Shown piece by piece: positions 10,951 through 20,288 of a DNA stretch of 64,000 nt (position 1 is the first letter of the stretch; each line of letters opens with the position of its first letter). The notes under the pieces were generated by a model. The model made no database searches, was not told the origin of the DNA, and was given only the letters and a program-made list of their open reading frames with translations. Location: positions 60,637 through 124,636 of the forward strand of contig JACJJM010000007.1 in assembly GCA_016900015.1 (NCBI GenBank). Direction: 5' to 3'. The stretch comes from Phocaeicola coprophilus (GTDB lineage Bacteria; Bacteroidota; Bacteroidia; Bacteroidales; Bacteroidaceae). A program made the translations under genes and the position numbers.

Positions 10951-12019
10951 TCATGTTTTTTCTTGGTATCATTGCCACTATGTATGGTCTTTGCCAGCCA
11001 CACGTAGGAAGATTTATACTGAAAGCTACCATTTATAATCCACATTTCAAAGCTCAGCAAGTTTGCATTTGGAAGGATTCAGCCCTCATTTACTACCAAA
11101 ATGACAACAGGATAAAAAGAAAAGAATCTTTAAGCCTACATTTTCCAAACAAGACAGACAAGGCAGCACGCACCGGCTCTGCACATGACGGTCAAGTAAA
11201 CCAACAGCCCAAAATGAGCTTATCATACGATAAGTTTCTAAAAAAAGACACAATAACAAACAAGAATTAGACACATCGCTCCATTAAATGCCCCACTCTA
11301 TATGCTCAAAGGACAACCTACCTGAAAACTATCAAACCTGCATCATCAAATGGAAAACTGAAACAGCAAGGCATACGATTCCGACCCGTCCCATCCTAAT
11401 AAAAAAATACGGCCATACGTGGGAGAATATTCCATATATGGACATTCAATAGTTCTATTATGAATATTAAACAAAGGCTAAACAGAGTGAAAGAATGAAC
11501 GATTTACAATTTGATAAAAGCTAAAAATATTTGTTTTTCAGCTATAAATCATCGAAAGAAGTGCTGTGATACAAGATTTATAAAAAAACTATTCAAGCAG
11601 AAACCATCTCCGGCATTTCGGCTCCTGCCCTCTCCTCTGAAGACGAATCTATCAACGATTATTACAGGAAATAATCCGTGAGGACCTCCGGCCCATTTCA
11701 ATATTAATCCGCAAAATCTTTCCTCGGACGCGACATCTCAAGCTGCCCAATAGACGGATTTATTGCAGCAGGCGTGCGACTAATTATCCATCAAAAAAAC
11801 AAACAATAAGTCTACAACCATCTGCTTGCACTCGTCATCAGGATACTTGAAAAATCAAAAATCCACCCTGTCGACCTCTGCATTTGACAAATTGCGGACA
11901 TTGAATCCAGCGAGTACGGGAAACAAGACGTCCACCCAAGCCTCAGGCATCAAAACACAAAAGCGTCAGAAACAAGCCGTTAGTCCATCCATATCCAGCC
12001 ACTGGAAGGACGGCGACCA
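10951..12019. other. Gene-poor stretch upstream of truncated susC
   Basis: About 1.1 kb without a supportable gene. It is relatively AT-rich compared with the flanking genes. Short open frames on both strands (for example 10953-11270 plus) have no signal, domain or paralogue in the window. No fragment of the missing susC 5' part and no recombinase or integrase gene was recognised. It may be the scar of the deletion or rearrangement that removed the susC start. Confidence 0.5.
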
Positions 12020-12094
12020 CGGAAAGGAGGGTAGCCGACCACGGAAAGGAATCCGCGCGAGAGCGGAAAGGAAGGCTGGCAAGAGCGGAAAGGA
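12020..12094. repeat. 22-bp phased array, four CGGAAAGGA cores
   Basis: The core CGGAAAGGA starts at 12020, 12042, 12064 and 12086, exactly 22 bp apart, with differing spacers. On the minus strand the core reads TCCTTTCCG, the same as in the array at 20491-20543. The spacer GGGTAGCCGACCACGG recurs at 29997-30013. The array starts 96 bp beyond the stop of the minus-strand hydrolase gene, that is, in its 3' flank. Confidence 0.85.
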
Positions 12095-12189
12095 AGGCCA
12101 GGAAATGCCCGTCCGTGAGAACAGAAAAAAACACACAGAGGAGTTTCCCCCTCCGTGCGTGCATACGCGTGCTTGCATGACACGCGGTG

Positions 12190-13059
12190 TCATTCCCCTG
12201 CAATGATTCCCGGAGCCGGAAAATGCATGCCGGCCATCGTCAAACCATTGTCCCGGACATACTTCAAAATGCGTTTCCGGGTCGCAACGGCAGCTTCCTT
12301 GTCTCTGTCATAAGACGCACAAAACTCCGGATGCTCTTTTTGCAACGCCACGCCATGCATCAAATCACCCACGACAAGTATCTTTCCGGCCTGAAAAACA
12401 GTATGACCAGGCGTATGTCCGACAGCCTCCAGAGCCACCACGCCTCCGGGCAACGTGTCGCCAAACTGAAACAGGTGCAAACGATTCTTGTAGGCCTCCA
12501 TCGTCTTCACCACCAATGCCTTCTGTTCGTCAGGCATTTGCATCCAAGCATCATATTCCACCTTTGAGGCATACACCTCAGCATTGGGAAACACGACCGT
12601 GTCAGCCCGCATCATGCCACCGATATGGTCGCCGTGGAAATGTGTCAGACACAAATACCTGACATCGGCAGGCGAAAGTCCCATCTGTGCCAGTCCGTCC
12701 ATCAAGCGGCTATCGGGCGCCCCGTTGCCCGTATCGAACAACATGACGCAACTGTCTTTTTTCTCCATCAAAAACGTGCTCACGCTCGACGGTATGCCAT
12801 TTTCCAGGCCGAGACTGCTGACCAGACTGTCCGGAGCGTCGGCAAACAGCGTGCGCGGCATGAGTTTGTCTCCCGCATTGTCTTGTATCCACACCAGTGT
12901 CGTACTGTCAATGCTAAATTCTGCAACAGTTCTGCTCCCAATAGTCGTGTCCTGCCGGGTTGGTTCATCTGTGGCTTTTGATTTCTTTCCGCCGCAAGCG
13001 GAGAGCATAAGGGCGAAAGCCAACACGCCCCACAAGCTCTTTCCAAAACAGTGTTTCAT
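12190..13059 (-). CDS. Metallo-beta-lactamase-fold hydrolase, lipoprotein
   Basis: A 289-residue MBL-fold protein with a lipoprotein signal (LSAC, Cys22), so probably membrane-anchored outside the cytoplasm. The full zinc-binding set is visible: HFHGDH at 140-145, His219 in GHTPGHT, Asp232 in VVGDLMH and His279 near the C-terminus. The sequence resembles the lactonase/general hydrolase branch more than true beta-lactamases; the substrate cannot be told. It is a lone gene, divergent from the ilv operon. A dyad (ATGACAC / GTGTCAT, 12177-12193) overlaps its stop codon. Confidence 0.87.
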   Translation of the reverse strand: MKHCFGKSLWGVLAFALMLSACGGKKSKATDEPTRQDTTIGSRTVAEFSIDSTTLVWIQDNAGDKLMPRTLFADAPDSLVSSLGLENGIPSSVSTFLMEKKDSCVMLFDTGNGAPDSRLMDGLAQMGLSPADVRYLCLTHFHGDHIGGMMRADTVVFPNAEVYASKVEYDAWMQMPDEQKALVVKTMEAYKNRLHLFQFGDTLPGGVVALEAVGHTPGHTVFQAGKILVVGDLMHGVALQKEHPEFCASYDRDKEAAVATRKRILKYVRDNGLTMAGMHFPAPGIIAGE

Positions 13060-13277
13060 AAGCGATAGATTTTTGATTGACAGCGAAATTAAACATTAAT
13101 TCAAATATCCGCAAACGTCCGGCCGGACACGGCTCAGACAGAAGAAAAACAAGCATGGAGCACCGGAAAAGCCTGCTCCGCCCGACGGGCCTCCTTGCAA
13201 TCTATTATAATAATGTATTAGGAAGGTGGGGTTATCTTACAAATCATTATTTTTACGTGCAAAAAGCATTCATTTTG

Positions 13278-13308
13278 TTTGGATATTATGAGAAAATCTG
13301 TACCTTTG
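13278..13308 (+). promoter_or_regulatory. Promoter of the ilv leader and operon
   Basis: A Bacteroidetes-type promoter: -33 TTTG at 13278-13281 and a perfect -7 TACCTTTG at 13301-13308, separated by 19 bp. Transcription should start near 13315, giving a short untranslated region before the leader peptide at 13342. Confidence 0.8.
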
Positions 13309-13341
13309 CCTCCGTTAATAAAAAAGCAAACAGAACAAAAG

Positions 13342-13419
13342 ATGTATTTGAGCACGATTATCATTAGCCTATTGTCAGTCATTCTGATTAACGTCGTGGT
13401 GGTCCCATCAAGAACGTGA
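13342..13419 (+). CDS. ilv operon leader peptide (attenuator)
   Basis: A 25-codon reading frame with the hallmarks of an amino-acid leader peptide. Of 25 residues, 5 are Ile, 4 Leu and 5 Val, including Ile-Ile-Ile at 6-8, Leu-Leu at 10-11 and four consecutive Val at 18-21. It begins about 27 nt after the predicted transcription start, behind an A-rich stretch. The stop codon (13417-13419) lies inside the first copy of GAGAAAGGCT, the sequence that can disrupt the terminator. This matches in logic the IlvL-type leaders of enteric bacteria. The sense of regulation (low charged Ile, Leu or Val tRNA turns the operon on) is inferred from the layout. Confidence 0.88.
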   Translation: MYLSTIIISLLSVILINVVVVPSRT

Positions 13420-13492
13420 GAAAGGCTGTGTGTCGTGCCGCCGTGATATTTTTATAGAAAAGCCTTTCTCCTTATTAGAGAAAGGCTTTTTT
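13418..13492 (+). terminator. ilv attenuator: terminator and competing antiterminator
   Basis: The terminator stem pairs AGCCTTTCTC (13461-13470) with GAGAAAGGCT (13478-13487) around a 7-nt loop, followed by a T run to 13492. An identical copy of the 3' arm, GAGAAAGGCT, lies at 13418-13427 and can instead pair with 13461-13470, which prevents the terminator. A ribosome that reaches the leader stop codon covers 13418-13427 and so favours termination; a ribosome stalled earlier leaves it free. A weak protector pairing of AGCCT (13366-13370) with 13423-13427 is also possible. Confidence 0.88.
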
Positions 13493-13523
13493 GATTAAGA
13501 AACAGAATAAAGCATTTTGGTAT

Positions 13524-15326
13524 ATGAAACATCAACTACGTAGCGCCATCAGTACGCAAGGCCGACGCATGGCGGGAGCAAGAGCTCTCTGGGTGGCCAA
13601 CGGAATGAAACGTGAACAGATGGGAAAGCCCATCATCGCCATAGTGAACTCGTTCACACAGTTTGTCCCCGGACATACGCATTTGCATGAAGCAGGCCAA
13701 CTGGTGAAAGCCGAAATCGAGAAACTGGGCTGCTTTGCCGCCGAATTCAACACAATCGCCATCGATGACGGCATTGCCATGGGACACGACGGAATGCTTT
13801 ATTCGCTTCCCTCGCGCGACATCATCGCCGACAGCGTGGAGTACATGGTCAATGCCCACAAAGCAGACGCGATGGTCTGCATCAGCAACTGCGACAAAAT
13901 CACGCCGGGTATGCTGATGGCCGCCATGCGGCTGAACATCCCTACGGTGTTCGTATCGGGAGGACCGATGGAAGCAGGCGAATGGCAAGGGCAGCACCTG
14001 GACTTGATTGATGCCATGATTAAGTCGGCTGATACCTCGGTCAGCGACGCAGATGTGGCTGCCATCGAATCGCATTCATGTCCCGGATGCGGCTGCTGTT
14101 CGGGCATGTTTACGGCCAACTCCATGAACTGCCTCAACGAAGCCATCGGCCTGGCGCTGCCAGGCAACGGCACGGTGCTCGCAACCCACGCCAACCGCCG
14201 CAGACTGTTCAAGGATGCAGCCGCATTGATTGTAAGAAACGCCTACAAATACTACGAAGAAGGCGACGAGAGTGTCCTGCCGCGCAACATTGCCACCCGT
14301 GAGGCTTTTCTTAATGCCATGACACTGGACATCGCTATGGGAGGCTCCACCAACACAGTGCTCCACCTGCTGGCCATCGCCCACGAAGGCGAAGTGGATT
14401 TCCGGATGGACGACATCGACATGCTCTCGCGCCGTGTGCCCTGCTTATGCAAGGTAGCCCCCAACACACAAAAGTACCACATACAAGACGTAAACCGTGC
14501 CGGAGGTATCCTCAACATCCTCGGCGAGCTTGCAAAAGGCGGCCTGCTGGACACCGGAGTCCACCGTGTCGACGGGCTCACCCTGGGAGAGGCCATCCAT
14601 ACTTATAGCATCCTGAAAGACAACATTGACCCCGAAGCCCGGAGAATCTATACCAGTGCGCCAGGCAATTACTTCAACATCGAACTCGGTTCGCAAAATG
14701 CCACTTACACAGAACTGGATACAGACCGGACCAACGGATGCATCCGCGACCTGCAACACGCCTATTCGAAAGACGGCGGACTGGCTGTGCTGAAAGGCAA
14801 CATAGCCCAAGACGGCTGTGTGGTGAAAACAGCCGGCGTGGATGAAAGCATCTGGAAATTCTCCGGCCCGGCGAAAGTGTTCGATTCGCAGGAAGCTGCT
14901 TGCGAAGGCATCTTAGGCGGAAAAGTGACCAGCGGCGACGTGGTGGTCATCACGCACGAAGGGCCCAAAGGCGGCCCAGGCATGCAGGAAATGCTCTATC
15001 CTACATCCTACATCAAATCAAAACACTTGGGCAAAGAATGTGCACTGATCACGGACGGGCGCTTCAGCGGAGGCACATCCGGACTGAGCATCGGACATAT
15101 CTCCCCGGAAGCAGCCGCAGGAGGCAATATCGGCAAAGTCGTCGACGGCGACATCATAGACATCGACATCCCCAACCGCACCATCAACGTGCGGCTGACA
15201 GACGAAACTCTGGCTGCACGCCCCATGACTCCCGTGACCCGCGACCGAAAAGTGTCGAAAGCCCTGCGTGCTTACGCCAGCATGGTAAGCTCGGCCGACA
15301 AGGGAGGAGTAAGAATCATAGACTAA
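13524..15326 (+). CDS. ilvD: Dihydroxy-acid dehydratase
   Basis: A 600-residue IlvD of normal length. It dehydrates 2,3-dihydroxy-isovalerate and -methylvalerate to the keto acids that precede Val, Leu and Ile, in the cytoplasm. Iron-sulfur cluster motifs are visible: Cys123 in [10 protein letters not shown] and the Cys-rich [10 protein letters not shown] around 186-192. The start MKHQLRSA at 13524 is chosen; the frame opens earlier at a TTG inside the attenuator T run, which is not a plausible start. It is the first gene of the ilv operon and the one directly behind the attenuator. ilvB follows after 23 bp. Confidence 0.97.
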   Translation: MKHQLRSAISTQGRRMAGARALWVANGMKREQMGKPIIAIVNSFTQFVPGHTHLHEAGQLVKAEIEKLGCFAAEFNTIAIDDGIAMGHDGMLYSLPSRDIIADSVEYMVNAHKADAMVCISNCDKITPGMLMAAMRLNIPTVFVSGGPMEAGEWQGQHLDLIDAMIKSADTSVSDADVAAIESHSCPGCGCCSGMFTANSMNCLNEAIGLALPGNGTVLATHANRRRLFKDAAALIVRNAYKYYEEGDESVLPRNIATREAFLNAMTLDIAMGGSTNTVLHLLAIAHEGEVDFRMDDIDMLSRRVPCLCKVAPNTQKYHIQDVNRAGGILNILGELAKGGLLDTGVHRVDGLTLGEAIHTYSILKDNIDPEARRIYTSAPGNYFNIELGSQNATYTELDTDRTNGCIRDLQHAYSKDGGLAVLKGNIAQDGCVVKTAGVDESIWKFSGPAKVFDSQEAACEGILGGKVTSGDVVVITHEGPKGGPGMQEMLYPTSYIKSKHLGKECALITDGRFSGGTSGLSIGHISPEAAAGGNIGKVVDGDIIDIDIPNRTINVRLTDETLAARPMTPVTRDRKVSKALRAYASMVSSADKGGVRIID

Positions 15327-15349
15327 AAACGAGTATACGCTATACAATT

Positions 15350-17047
15350 ATGACTAAAGAAAGAATTACGGGTGCAGAAGCATTGATGCGTTCGCTTGAA
15401 CACCACGGGGTGACCACGCTATTCGGCTATCCCGGTGGGTCGATAATGCCCGTGTTTGATGCGCTGTACGACCATACAAAGCAACTAAACCACATTTTGG
15501 TACGCCACGAACAGGCTGCCACTCATGCAGCCGAGGGATATGCCCGTGTGTCGGGTAAAGTAGGAGTCTGCCTGGTGACAAGCGGCCCTGGAGCCACAAA
15601 CACGGTGACAGGCATAGCTGATGCCATGATAGACAGCACTCCCATCATCGTCATCGCCGGACAGGTGGGCACATCTCTCCTCGGCTCGGATGCTTTCCAG
15701 GAAGTCGACCTTGTGGGCGTCACACAACCCATCTCGAAATGGAGCTACCAAATCCGTCGCGCAGAGGATGTCCCCATGGCTGTGGCCAAGGCTTTCTACA
15801 TCGCCCGCAGCGGACGCCCAGGCCCTGTGGTGCTCGACTTCGCTAAAAACGCGCAAGTGGAAACGTTCGACTACGAACCGGTCGACATCGATTACATCCG
15901 CAGTTATGTGCCCGTGCCTGACACGGACGAAACGGCATTGGACGAAGCTGCCCGACTCATTAATGCGGCGCAACGTCCCTTTGCCCTGATCGGGCAAGGC
16001 GTAGAACTGGGTAATGCACGCGAAGAACTGTTGGCGTTCCTGGAGAAAGCAGACATCCCTTGTGGCGCCACGTTGATGGGACTGTCAGACATACCTTCAG
16101 ACCATTGCCTGAACAAAGGAATGCTCGGCATGCATGGCAACCTTGCTCCCAACGTAAAGACCAACGAATGTGACGTGCTGATTGCCATCGGCATGCGGTT
16201 TGACGACCGTGTCACAGGGAATCTGAAAACTTACGCCCGACAAGCAAAAATCATCCACCTGGACATAGACCCTGCGGAAATAAACAAGAATGTCCAAGTC
16301 GATGTGCCGGTGCTGGGAGATTGTAAATGGACGCTGCGTGAACTCACGGCACGTATCCAGCCTGCCCAACACACCGGATGGATTGACAGCTTCAAGCCTT
16401 ACGAAGAACAGGAATACACTTACGTGATCGAACCTGAAGTGTTTCCGACAGAAGGACCTATCAAGATGGGAGAAGTCGCACGTGCGGTGAGTGAAGCCAC
16501 CAATCATCAAGCTATCCTGGTGACTGACGTCGGACAAAACCAAATGTTGTCGGCCCGCTACTTCAAGTATCAGCAAAAACGTAGCATTGTCACCTCCGGT
16601 GGCCTGGGCACTATGGGATTCGGACTACCGGCTGCCGTGGGCGCAACATTCGGAGCTCCCGAACGCCAAGTATGCGCCATCATGGGCGACGGCGGGCTCC
16701 AAATGAGCATCCAAGAATTGGGAACCATTATGGAACAGCATGCTCCTGTGAAAATCATTTTGCTTAATAACAATTACTTAGGCAACGTACGGCAATGGCA
16801 AGCCATGTTCTTCAACCGTCGCTACTCATTCACTCCGATGCTGAATCCCGATTATATGAAAATCGCCGAAGCATACGGCATCCCGTCTCAAGTGGTGGAA
16901 CGGCGTGAAGAACTGGCCGGTGCCATCGAAAATATGCTGTCAACAGACGGACCGTTTTTGCTCGAAGTGGCAGTCATCGAAGAAGGCAACGTGTTGCCAA
17001 TGACACCACCGGGAGGAACAGTCAATGAAATGTTGCTTGAATGCTAA
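15350..17047 (+). CDS. ilvB: Acetolactate synthase, large (catalytic) subunit
   Basis: A 565-residue thiamine-diphosphate enzyme that condenses pyruvate with pyruvate or 2-ketobutyrate, the first common step of branched-chain amino acid synthesis. The start at 15350 gives MTKERITGAEAL, the normal N-terminus; the frame is open further upstream but overlaps ilvD. The activating Glu is in VRHEQAATHAAEGYAR, and the cofactor motif GDGGLQMSIQEL with downstream NNNYLGN is intact. The small subunit gene follows after 15 bp. Confidence 0.97.
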   Translation: MTKERITGAEALMRSLEHHGVTTLFGYPGGSIMPVFDALYDHTKQLNHILVRHEQAATHAAEGYARVSGKVGVCLVTSGPGATNTVTGIADAMIDSTPIIVIAGQVGTSLLGSDAFQEVDLVGVTQPISKWSYQIRRAEDVPMAVAKAFYIARSGRPGPVVLDFAKNAQVETFDYEPVDIDYIRSYVPVPDTDETALDEAARLINAAQRPFALIGQGVELGNAREELLAFLEKADIPCGATLMGLSDIPSDHCLNKGMLGMHGNLAPNVKTNECDVLIAIGMRFDDRVTGNLKTYARQAKIIHLDIDPAEINKNVQVDVPVLGDCKWTLRELTARIQPAQHTGWIDSFKPYEEQEYTYVIEPEVFPTEGPIKMGEVARAVSEATNHQAILVTDVGQNQMLSARYFKYQQKRSIVTSGGLGTMGFGLPAAVGATFGAPERQVCAIMGDGGLQMSIQELGTIMEQHAPVKIILLNNNYLGNVRQWQAMFFNRRYSFTPMLNPDYMKIAEAYGIPSQVVERREELAGAIENMLSTDGPFLLEVAVIEEGNVLPMTPPGGTVNEMLLEC

Positions 17048-17062
17048 AAGGAGAACAAACAC

Positions 17063-17611
17063 ATGGAAAAAACACTATATACACTGATTGTCTATTCCGA
17101 AAACATAGCTGGACTGCTTAATCAAGTAACAGCCGTGTTCACACGCAGACAAATCAATATCGAAAGCCTAAATGTTTCGGCATCATCCATACAAGGCATA
17201 CACAAATACACCATCACGGCATGGACTGATGAAGAGACGATTGTCAAAGTAGTGAAACAAATCGAGAAGAAGATCGAAGTGATTCAGGCACACTACTTCA
17301 CAGACAATGAAATCTTCTATCACGAAATCGCTCTCTACAAGCTGTCTACTCCCAAACTGGAATGTGACACCTACATCTCAAAAGTCATCCGTCGCTATGG
17401 TGCAAGCATTGTGGAGGTCAACCCCGTCTATTCCATCGTGAAAAAGACTGGCATGAGTGATGAAATCACGGCACTCAACAGCGAGCTGCAATCACTGGGA
17501 TGCGTATTGCAGTTTGTACGGTCAGGAAGAGTGGCCATCACTAAAAGCTGTGTGGAGCGTGTAAACGAATATTTGGCTGAACGTGCAGAAAAATATCGTC
17601 ATACCAAATAA
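17063..17611 (+). CDS. ilvN: Acetolactate synthase, small (regulatory) subunit
   Basis: A 182-residue regulatory subunit. The N-terminal ACT domain spans about 3-77 (LIVYSENIAGLLNQVTAVF and following), the part that binds the feedback inhibitor valine in this family. The C-terminal domain, about 85-180, fits the longer IlvH/IlvN form. It lies directly after ilvB, as usual, and 9 bp before the thioesterase gene. The symbol ilvN is chosen; ilvH would be equally valid. Confidence 0.94.
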   Translation: MEKTLYTLIVYSENIAGLLNQVTAVFTRRQINIESLNVSASSIQGIHKYTITAWTDEETIVKVVKQIEKKIEVIQAHYFTDNEIFYHEIALYKLSTPKLECDTYISKVIRRYGASIVEVNPVYSIVKKTGMSDEITALNSELQSLGCVLQFVRSGRVAITKSCVERVNEYLAERAEKYRHTK

Positions 17612-17620
17612 ACACTAACT

Positions 17621-18364
17621 ATGAGTACGGATAAAATAGGAACTTACAAATTCGTTGCCGAACCGTTCCACGTCGATTTCACGGGACAGTTGACAATGGG
17701 TGTATTGGGCAATCATTTGCTCAACTGCGCCGGATTCCATGCCGAAGAGCGTGGTTTCGGCATGGCACAACTCAACAACATTCACTACACATGGGTCTTG
17801 TCACGACTGGCCATCGAGCTGAAACGCATGCCTATGCAGTACGAAAAATTTTCCATCCAGACATGGGTCGAAAATGTCTACCGTCTGTTCACAGACAGAA
17901 ATTTCGCCATCCTCGATGCGGAAGGTACTCCCATCGGATATGCCCGTTCCATCTGGGCCATGATCGACATGAAAACCAGAAAGCCCGCCGACCTGATTTC
18001 CCTGCACGGCGGACACATCACTGACTACATCTGCAACGACAAGGAATGTCCTATTGCCAAACCCGGACATATCAAAGTGAACGACACGACCAGCATCGGC
18101 GAACACCGGGCACTCTATAGCGATATTGACATCAACGGGCATGTGAACAGTATCAAGTATATTGAACATATCTTAGACTTGTTCCCCATCGACCTGTTCA
18201 GAAACAAACATATCCATCGCTTCGAAATGGCTTACTCCGCAGAAAGTTACTACGGAGACACGCTCTCTTTCTGCCGCGAACAAAAAAACGAGCAGGAGTA
18301 TGACATCGAAGTGAAAAAGAACGGCAACGAAACTGTCTGCCGCAGCAAAGTGATATTTCAATAA
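17621..18364 (+). CDS. Acyl-ACP thioesterase
   Basis: A 247-residue protein with the two-hotdog organisation of the acyl-ACP thioesterase family: an N-terminal half with HYTWVLSRLAIELKRMP and a second half with YSDIDINGHVNSIKYIEH, the conserved Asn/His region. It would release fatty acids from acyl carrier protein in the cytoplasm. It sits between ilvN and ilvC in one operon with short gaps, so it falls under ilv attenuation. Inference: this may couple branched-chain keto-acid supply to branched-chain fatty acid metabolism. The substrate chain cannot be read from the sequence. Confidence 0.88.
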   Translation: MSTDKIGTYKFVAEPFHVDFTGQLTMGVLGNHLLNCAGFHAEERGFGMAQLNNIHYTWVLSRLAIELKRMPMQYEKFSIQTWVENVYRLFTDRNFAILDAEGTPIGYARSIWAMIDMKTRKPADLISLHGGHITDYICNDKECPIAKPGHIKVNDTTSIGEHRALYSDIDINGHVNSIKYIEHILDLFPIDLFRNKHIHRFEMAYSAESYYGDTLSFCREQKNEQEYDIEVKKNGNETVCRSKVIFQ

Positions 18365-18434
18365 CAACCTATTATTAAACGAGCACATGCCTCCTGTGCA
18401 AAGAGACGTGTGCCAACTAAAAACAAATTAAACA

Positions 18435-19478
18435 ATGGCACAATTAAATTTTGGAGGGGTTATCGAAAACGTTGTAACCCGTGAAGAATTTCCGCTTGAC
18501 AAAGCGCGTGAAGTATTGAAAAACGAAACCATTGCCGTCATCGGTTATGGCGTACAAGGTCCGGGACAGTCGCTCAACTTGCGCGACAACGGCTTCAACG
18601 TCATCGTCGGCCAACGTCCGGGAAAGACTTACGACAAAGCTGTGGCTGACGGCTGGGTTCCCGGAGAAACACTCTTCAGCATCGAAGAAGCCTGCGAACG
18701 TGCGACCATCATCGAAGTGCTTCTCTCCGACGCCGCACAAATCGCTTGCTGGCCCACTATCAAAAAGCATCTGACTGCCGGAAAAGCCCTTTACTTCTCA
18801 CATGGATTTGCCATCACGTACAGCGAACGTACGGGCATCGTACCTCCTGCTGACGTCGACGTCATCATGGTCGCTCCCAAAGGTTCGGGCACATCACTCC
18901 GCACCATGTTCCTCGAAGGACGCGGACTGAACTCCTCTTATGCCATCTATCAAGACGCCACAGGACGTGCCTGGGAACGCGTCATCGCACTGGGCATCGG
19001 CGTCGGCTCCGGCTATCTGTTTGAGACCACATTCAAGCGCGAAGTGTATTCAGACCTGACAGGAGAACGCGGCACACTGATGGGGGCCATCCAAGGCCTG
19101 CTCCTGGCACAGTATGAGACGCTGCGCGAACACGGACACACCCCGTCAGAAGCATTCAATGAGACCGTAGAAGAACTGACACAGTCACTCATGCCCCTCT
19201 TCGCAGCCAAAGGTATGGACTGGATGTATGCCAACTGTTCGACGACTGCCCAACGAGGCGCACTCGACTGGATGGGCCCGTTCCACGACGCAACCAAACC
19301 TGTGTTCGAAAAGCTCTACCAATCTGTCGCTTCCGGCGAAGAAGCTCAACGCTCCATCGACTCTAATTCCCAACCGGACTATCGCGAGAAACTGAATGAA
19401 GAACTCCGCCAACTCCGCGAAAGCGAAATGTGGCAGACTGGAGCCGTCGTCCGCAAGCTCCGTCCGGAGAACAACTGA
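18435..19478 (+). CDS. ilvC: Ketol-acid reductoisomerase
   Basis: A 347-residue class I enzyme converting acetolactate to dihydroxy-isovalerate with NADPH and magnesium. The Rossmann motif GYGVQGPGQ lies at about 38-46, followed by the coenzyme-binding loop GQRPGKTY. The C-terminal knotted domain with DLTGERGTLMGAIQGLL and the metal-binding Glu residues is complete. It is the last gene of the ilv operon; a strong terminator follows 25 bp after the stop. Confidence 0.96.
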   Translation: MAQLNFGGVIENVVTREEFPLDKAREVLKNETIAVIGYGVQGPGQSLNLRDNGFNVIVGQRPGKTYDKAVADGWVPGETLFSIEEACERATIIEVLLSDAAQIACWPTIKKHLTAGKALYFSHGFAITYSERTGIVPPADVDVIMVAPKGSGTSLRTMFLEGRGLNSSYAIYQDATGRAWERVIALGIGVGSGYLFETTFKREVYSDLTGERGTLMGAIQGLLLAQYETLREHGHTPSEAFNETVEELTQSLMPLFAAKGMDWMYANCSTTAQRGALDWMGPFHDATKPVFEKLYQSVASGEEAQRSIDSNSQPDYREKLNEELRQLRESEMWQTGAVVRKLRPENN

Positions 19479-19502
19479 TAGGCCCTGAAAACATTAGATA
19501 GC

Positions 19503-19548
19503 AAATTCACCCGCCAAATGCATGACAGATTGGCGGGTGAATTTTTTT
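19503..19548 (+). terminator. Terminator of the ilv operon
   Basis: A perfect 15-bp stem: AAATTCACCCGCCAA (19503-19517) pairs with its complement at 19530-19544 around a 12-nt loop, and the stem runs into a T tract. It ends the transcript after ilvC. Confidence 0.92.
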
Positions 19549-19631
19549 GTCCGTTCGGTCCTTATCCCCAAGAACACCCCTCCCCACAAGTTTGCCAGCC
19601 CCTTCCTGTCTATACTCATCAAAAAACTGCG

Positions 19632-19639
19632 TATCTTTG
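19632..19639 (+). promoter_or_regulatory. Promoter -7 element of ribB
   Basis: TATCTTTG matches the Bacteroidetes -7 consensus TAnnTTTG and lies 22 bp before the ribB start. No -33 element at the right distance is obvious. No FMN riboswitch-like structure was recognised in the leader. Confidence 0.6.
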
Positions 19640-19661
19640 CCCGAACAAAAAAACAAAGAAG

Positions 19662-20288
19662 ATGAACGAAAAAAGACTAAGCACAATCGAAGAAGGCATT
19701 GAGGACATCAAGGCCGGAAAAGTAATCATAGTGGTCGATGACGAAAACCGGGAAAACGAAGGCGACTTCATCGTGGCTGCCGAAAAGATAACTCCGGAAA
19801 TAGTAAACTTCATGGTGACCGAGGGAAGAGGCGTACTGTGCGCCCCACTGACGCTAAAACGGTGTCAAGAACTGGAACTCGAACCCATGACCCAACGCAA
19901 CACCTCCCTGCTGGGAACTCCATTCACGGTGACAGCTGACCTGTTGGGTCACGGCTGCACCACCGGTGTCTCCGCACACGACCGCGCTGCAACCATCCGG
20001 GCACTGAGCGACCCGGCCTACAAGGCAGACGACTTCGGGCGTCCCGGACACATCTGCCCGCTCTATGCCAACGAAGAAGGCGTGTTGGGACGCAACGGAC
20101 ATACGGAAGCTGCCATCGACATGGCACGGCTGGCTGGCTTGAAACCCGCAGGAGCACTCATCGAAGTGATGAACAGCGACGGGACAATGGCACGCCTGCC
20201 GCAACTGTTGGAAGTGGCCCAACGCTTCGGGCTCAAAGTCATCTCCATCGCCGACCTCGTGGAATATCGCAAACGTACGGGCCGCTGA
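19662..20288 (+). CDS. ribB: 3,4-dihydroxy-2-butanone-4-phosphate synthase
   Basis: A 208-residue single-domain RibB, which makes the four-carbon precursor of riboflavin from ribulose 5-phosphate. The metal and substrate motifs are present: [11 protein letters not shown] (about 24-34) and [15 protein letters not shown], and the C-terminal [16 protein letters not shown] segment. Many Bacteroidetes carry a RibB fused to GTP cyclohydrolase II (RibBA); here the gene ends after the RibB domain, so the cyclohydrolase must be encoded elsewhere. The start at 19662 fits the family and the promoter. Confidence 0.94.
   Translation: MNEKRLSTIEEGIEDIKAGKVIIVVDDENRENEGDFIVAAEKITPEIVNFMVTEGRGVLCAPLTLKRCQELELEPMTQRNTSLLGTPFTVTADLLGHGCTTGVSAHDRAATIRALSDPAYKADDFGRPGHICPLYANEEGVLGRNGHTEAAIDMARLAGLKPAGALIEVMNSDGTMARLPQLLEVAQRFGLKVISIADLVEYRKRTGR

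Noticed and set aside
10953..11270. Plus-strand open frame of 105 codons
   Set aside because: No domain, signal or paralogue, and odd composition; it looks like chance in an AT-rich gap.
11826..12206. Open frames on both strands across 11.8-12.2 kb
   Set aside because: They are produced by the 22-bp array, whose repeats lack stops in several frames.
13491..13523. Earlier TTG start for ilvD
   Set aside because: It lies in the T run of the attenuator; the IlvD family starts at the ATG at 13524.
19549..19661. FMN riboswitch upstream of ribB
   Set aside because: The leader is short and shows none of the conserved stems or the expected terminator.
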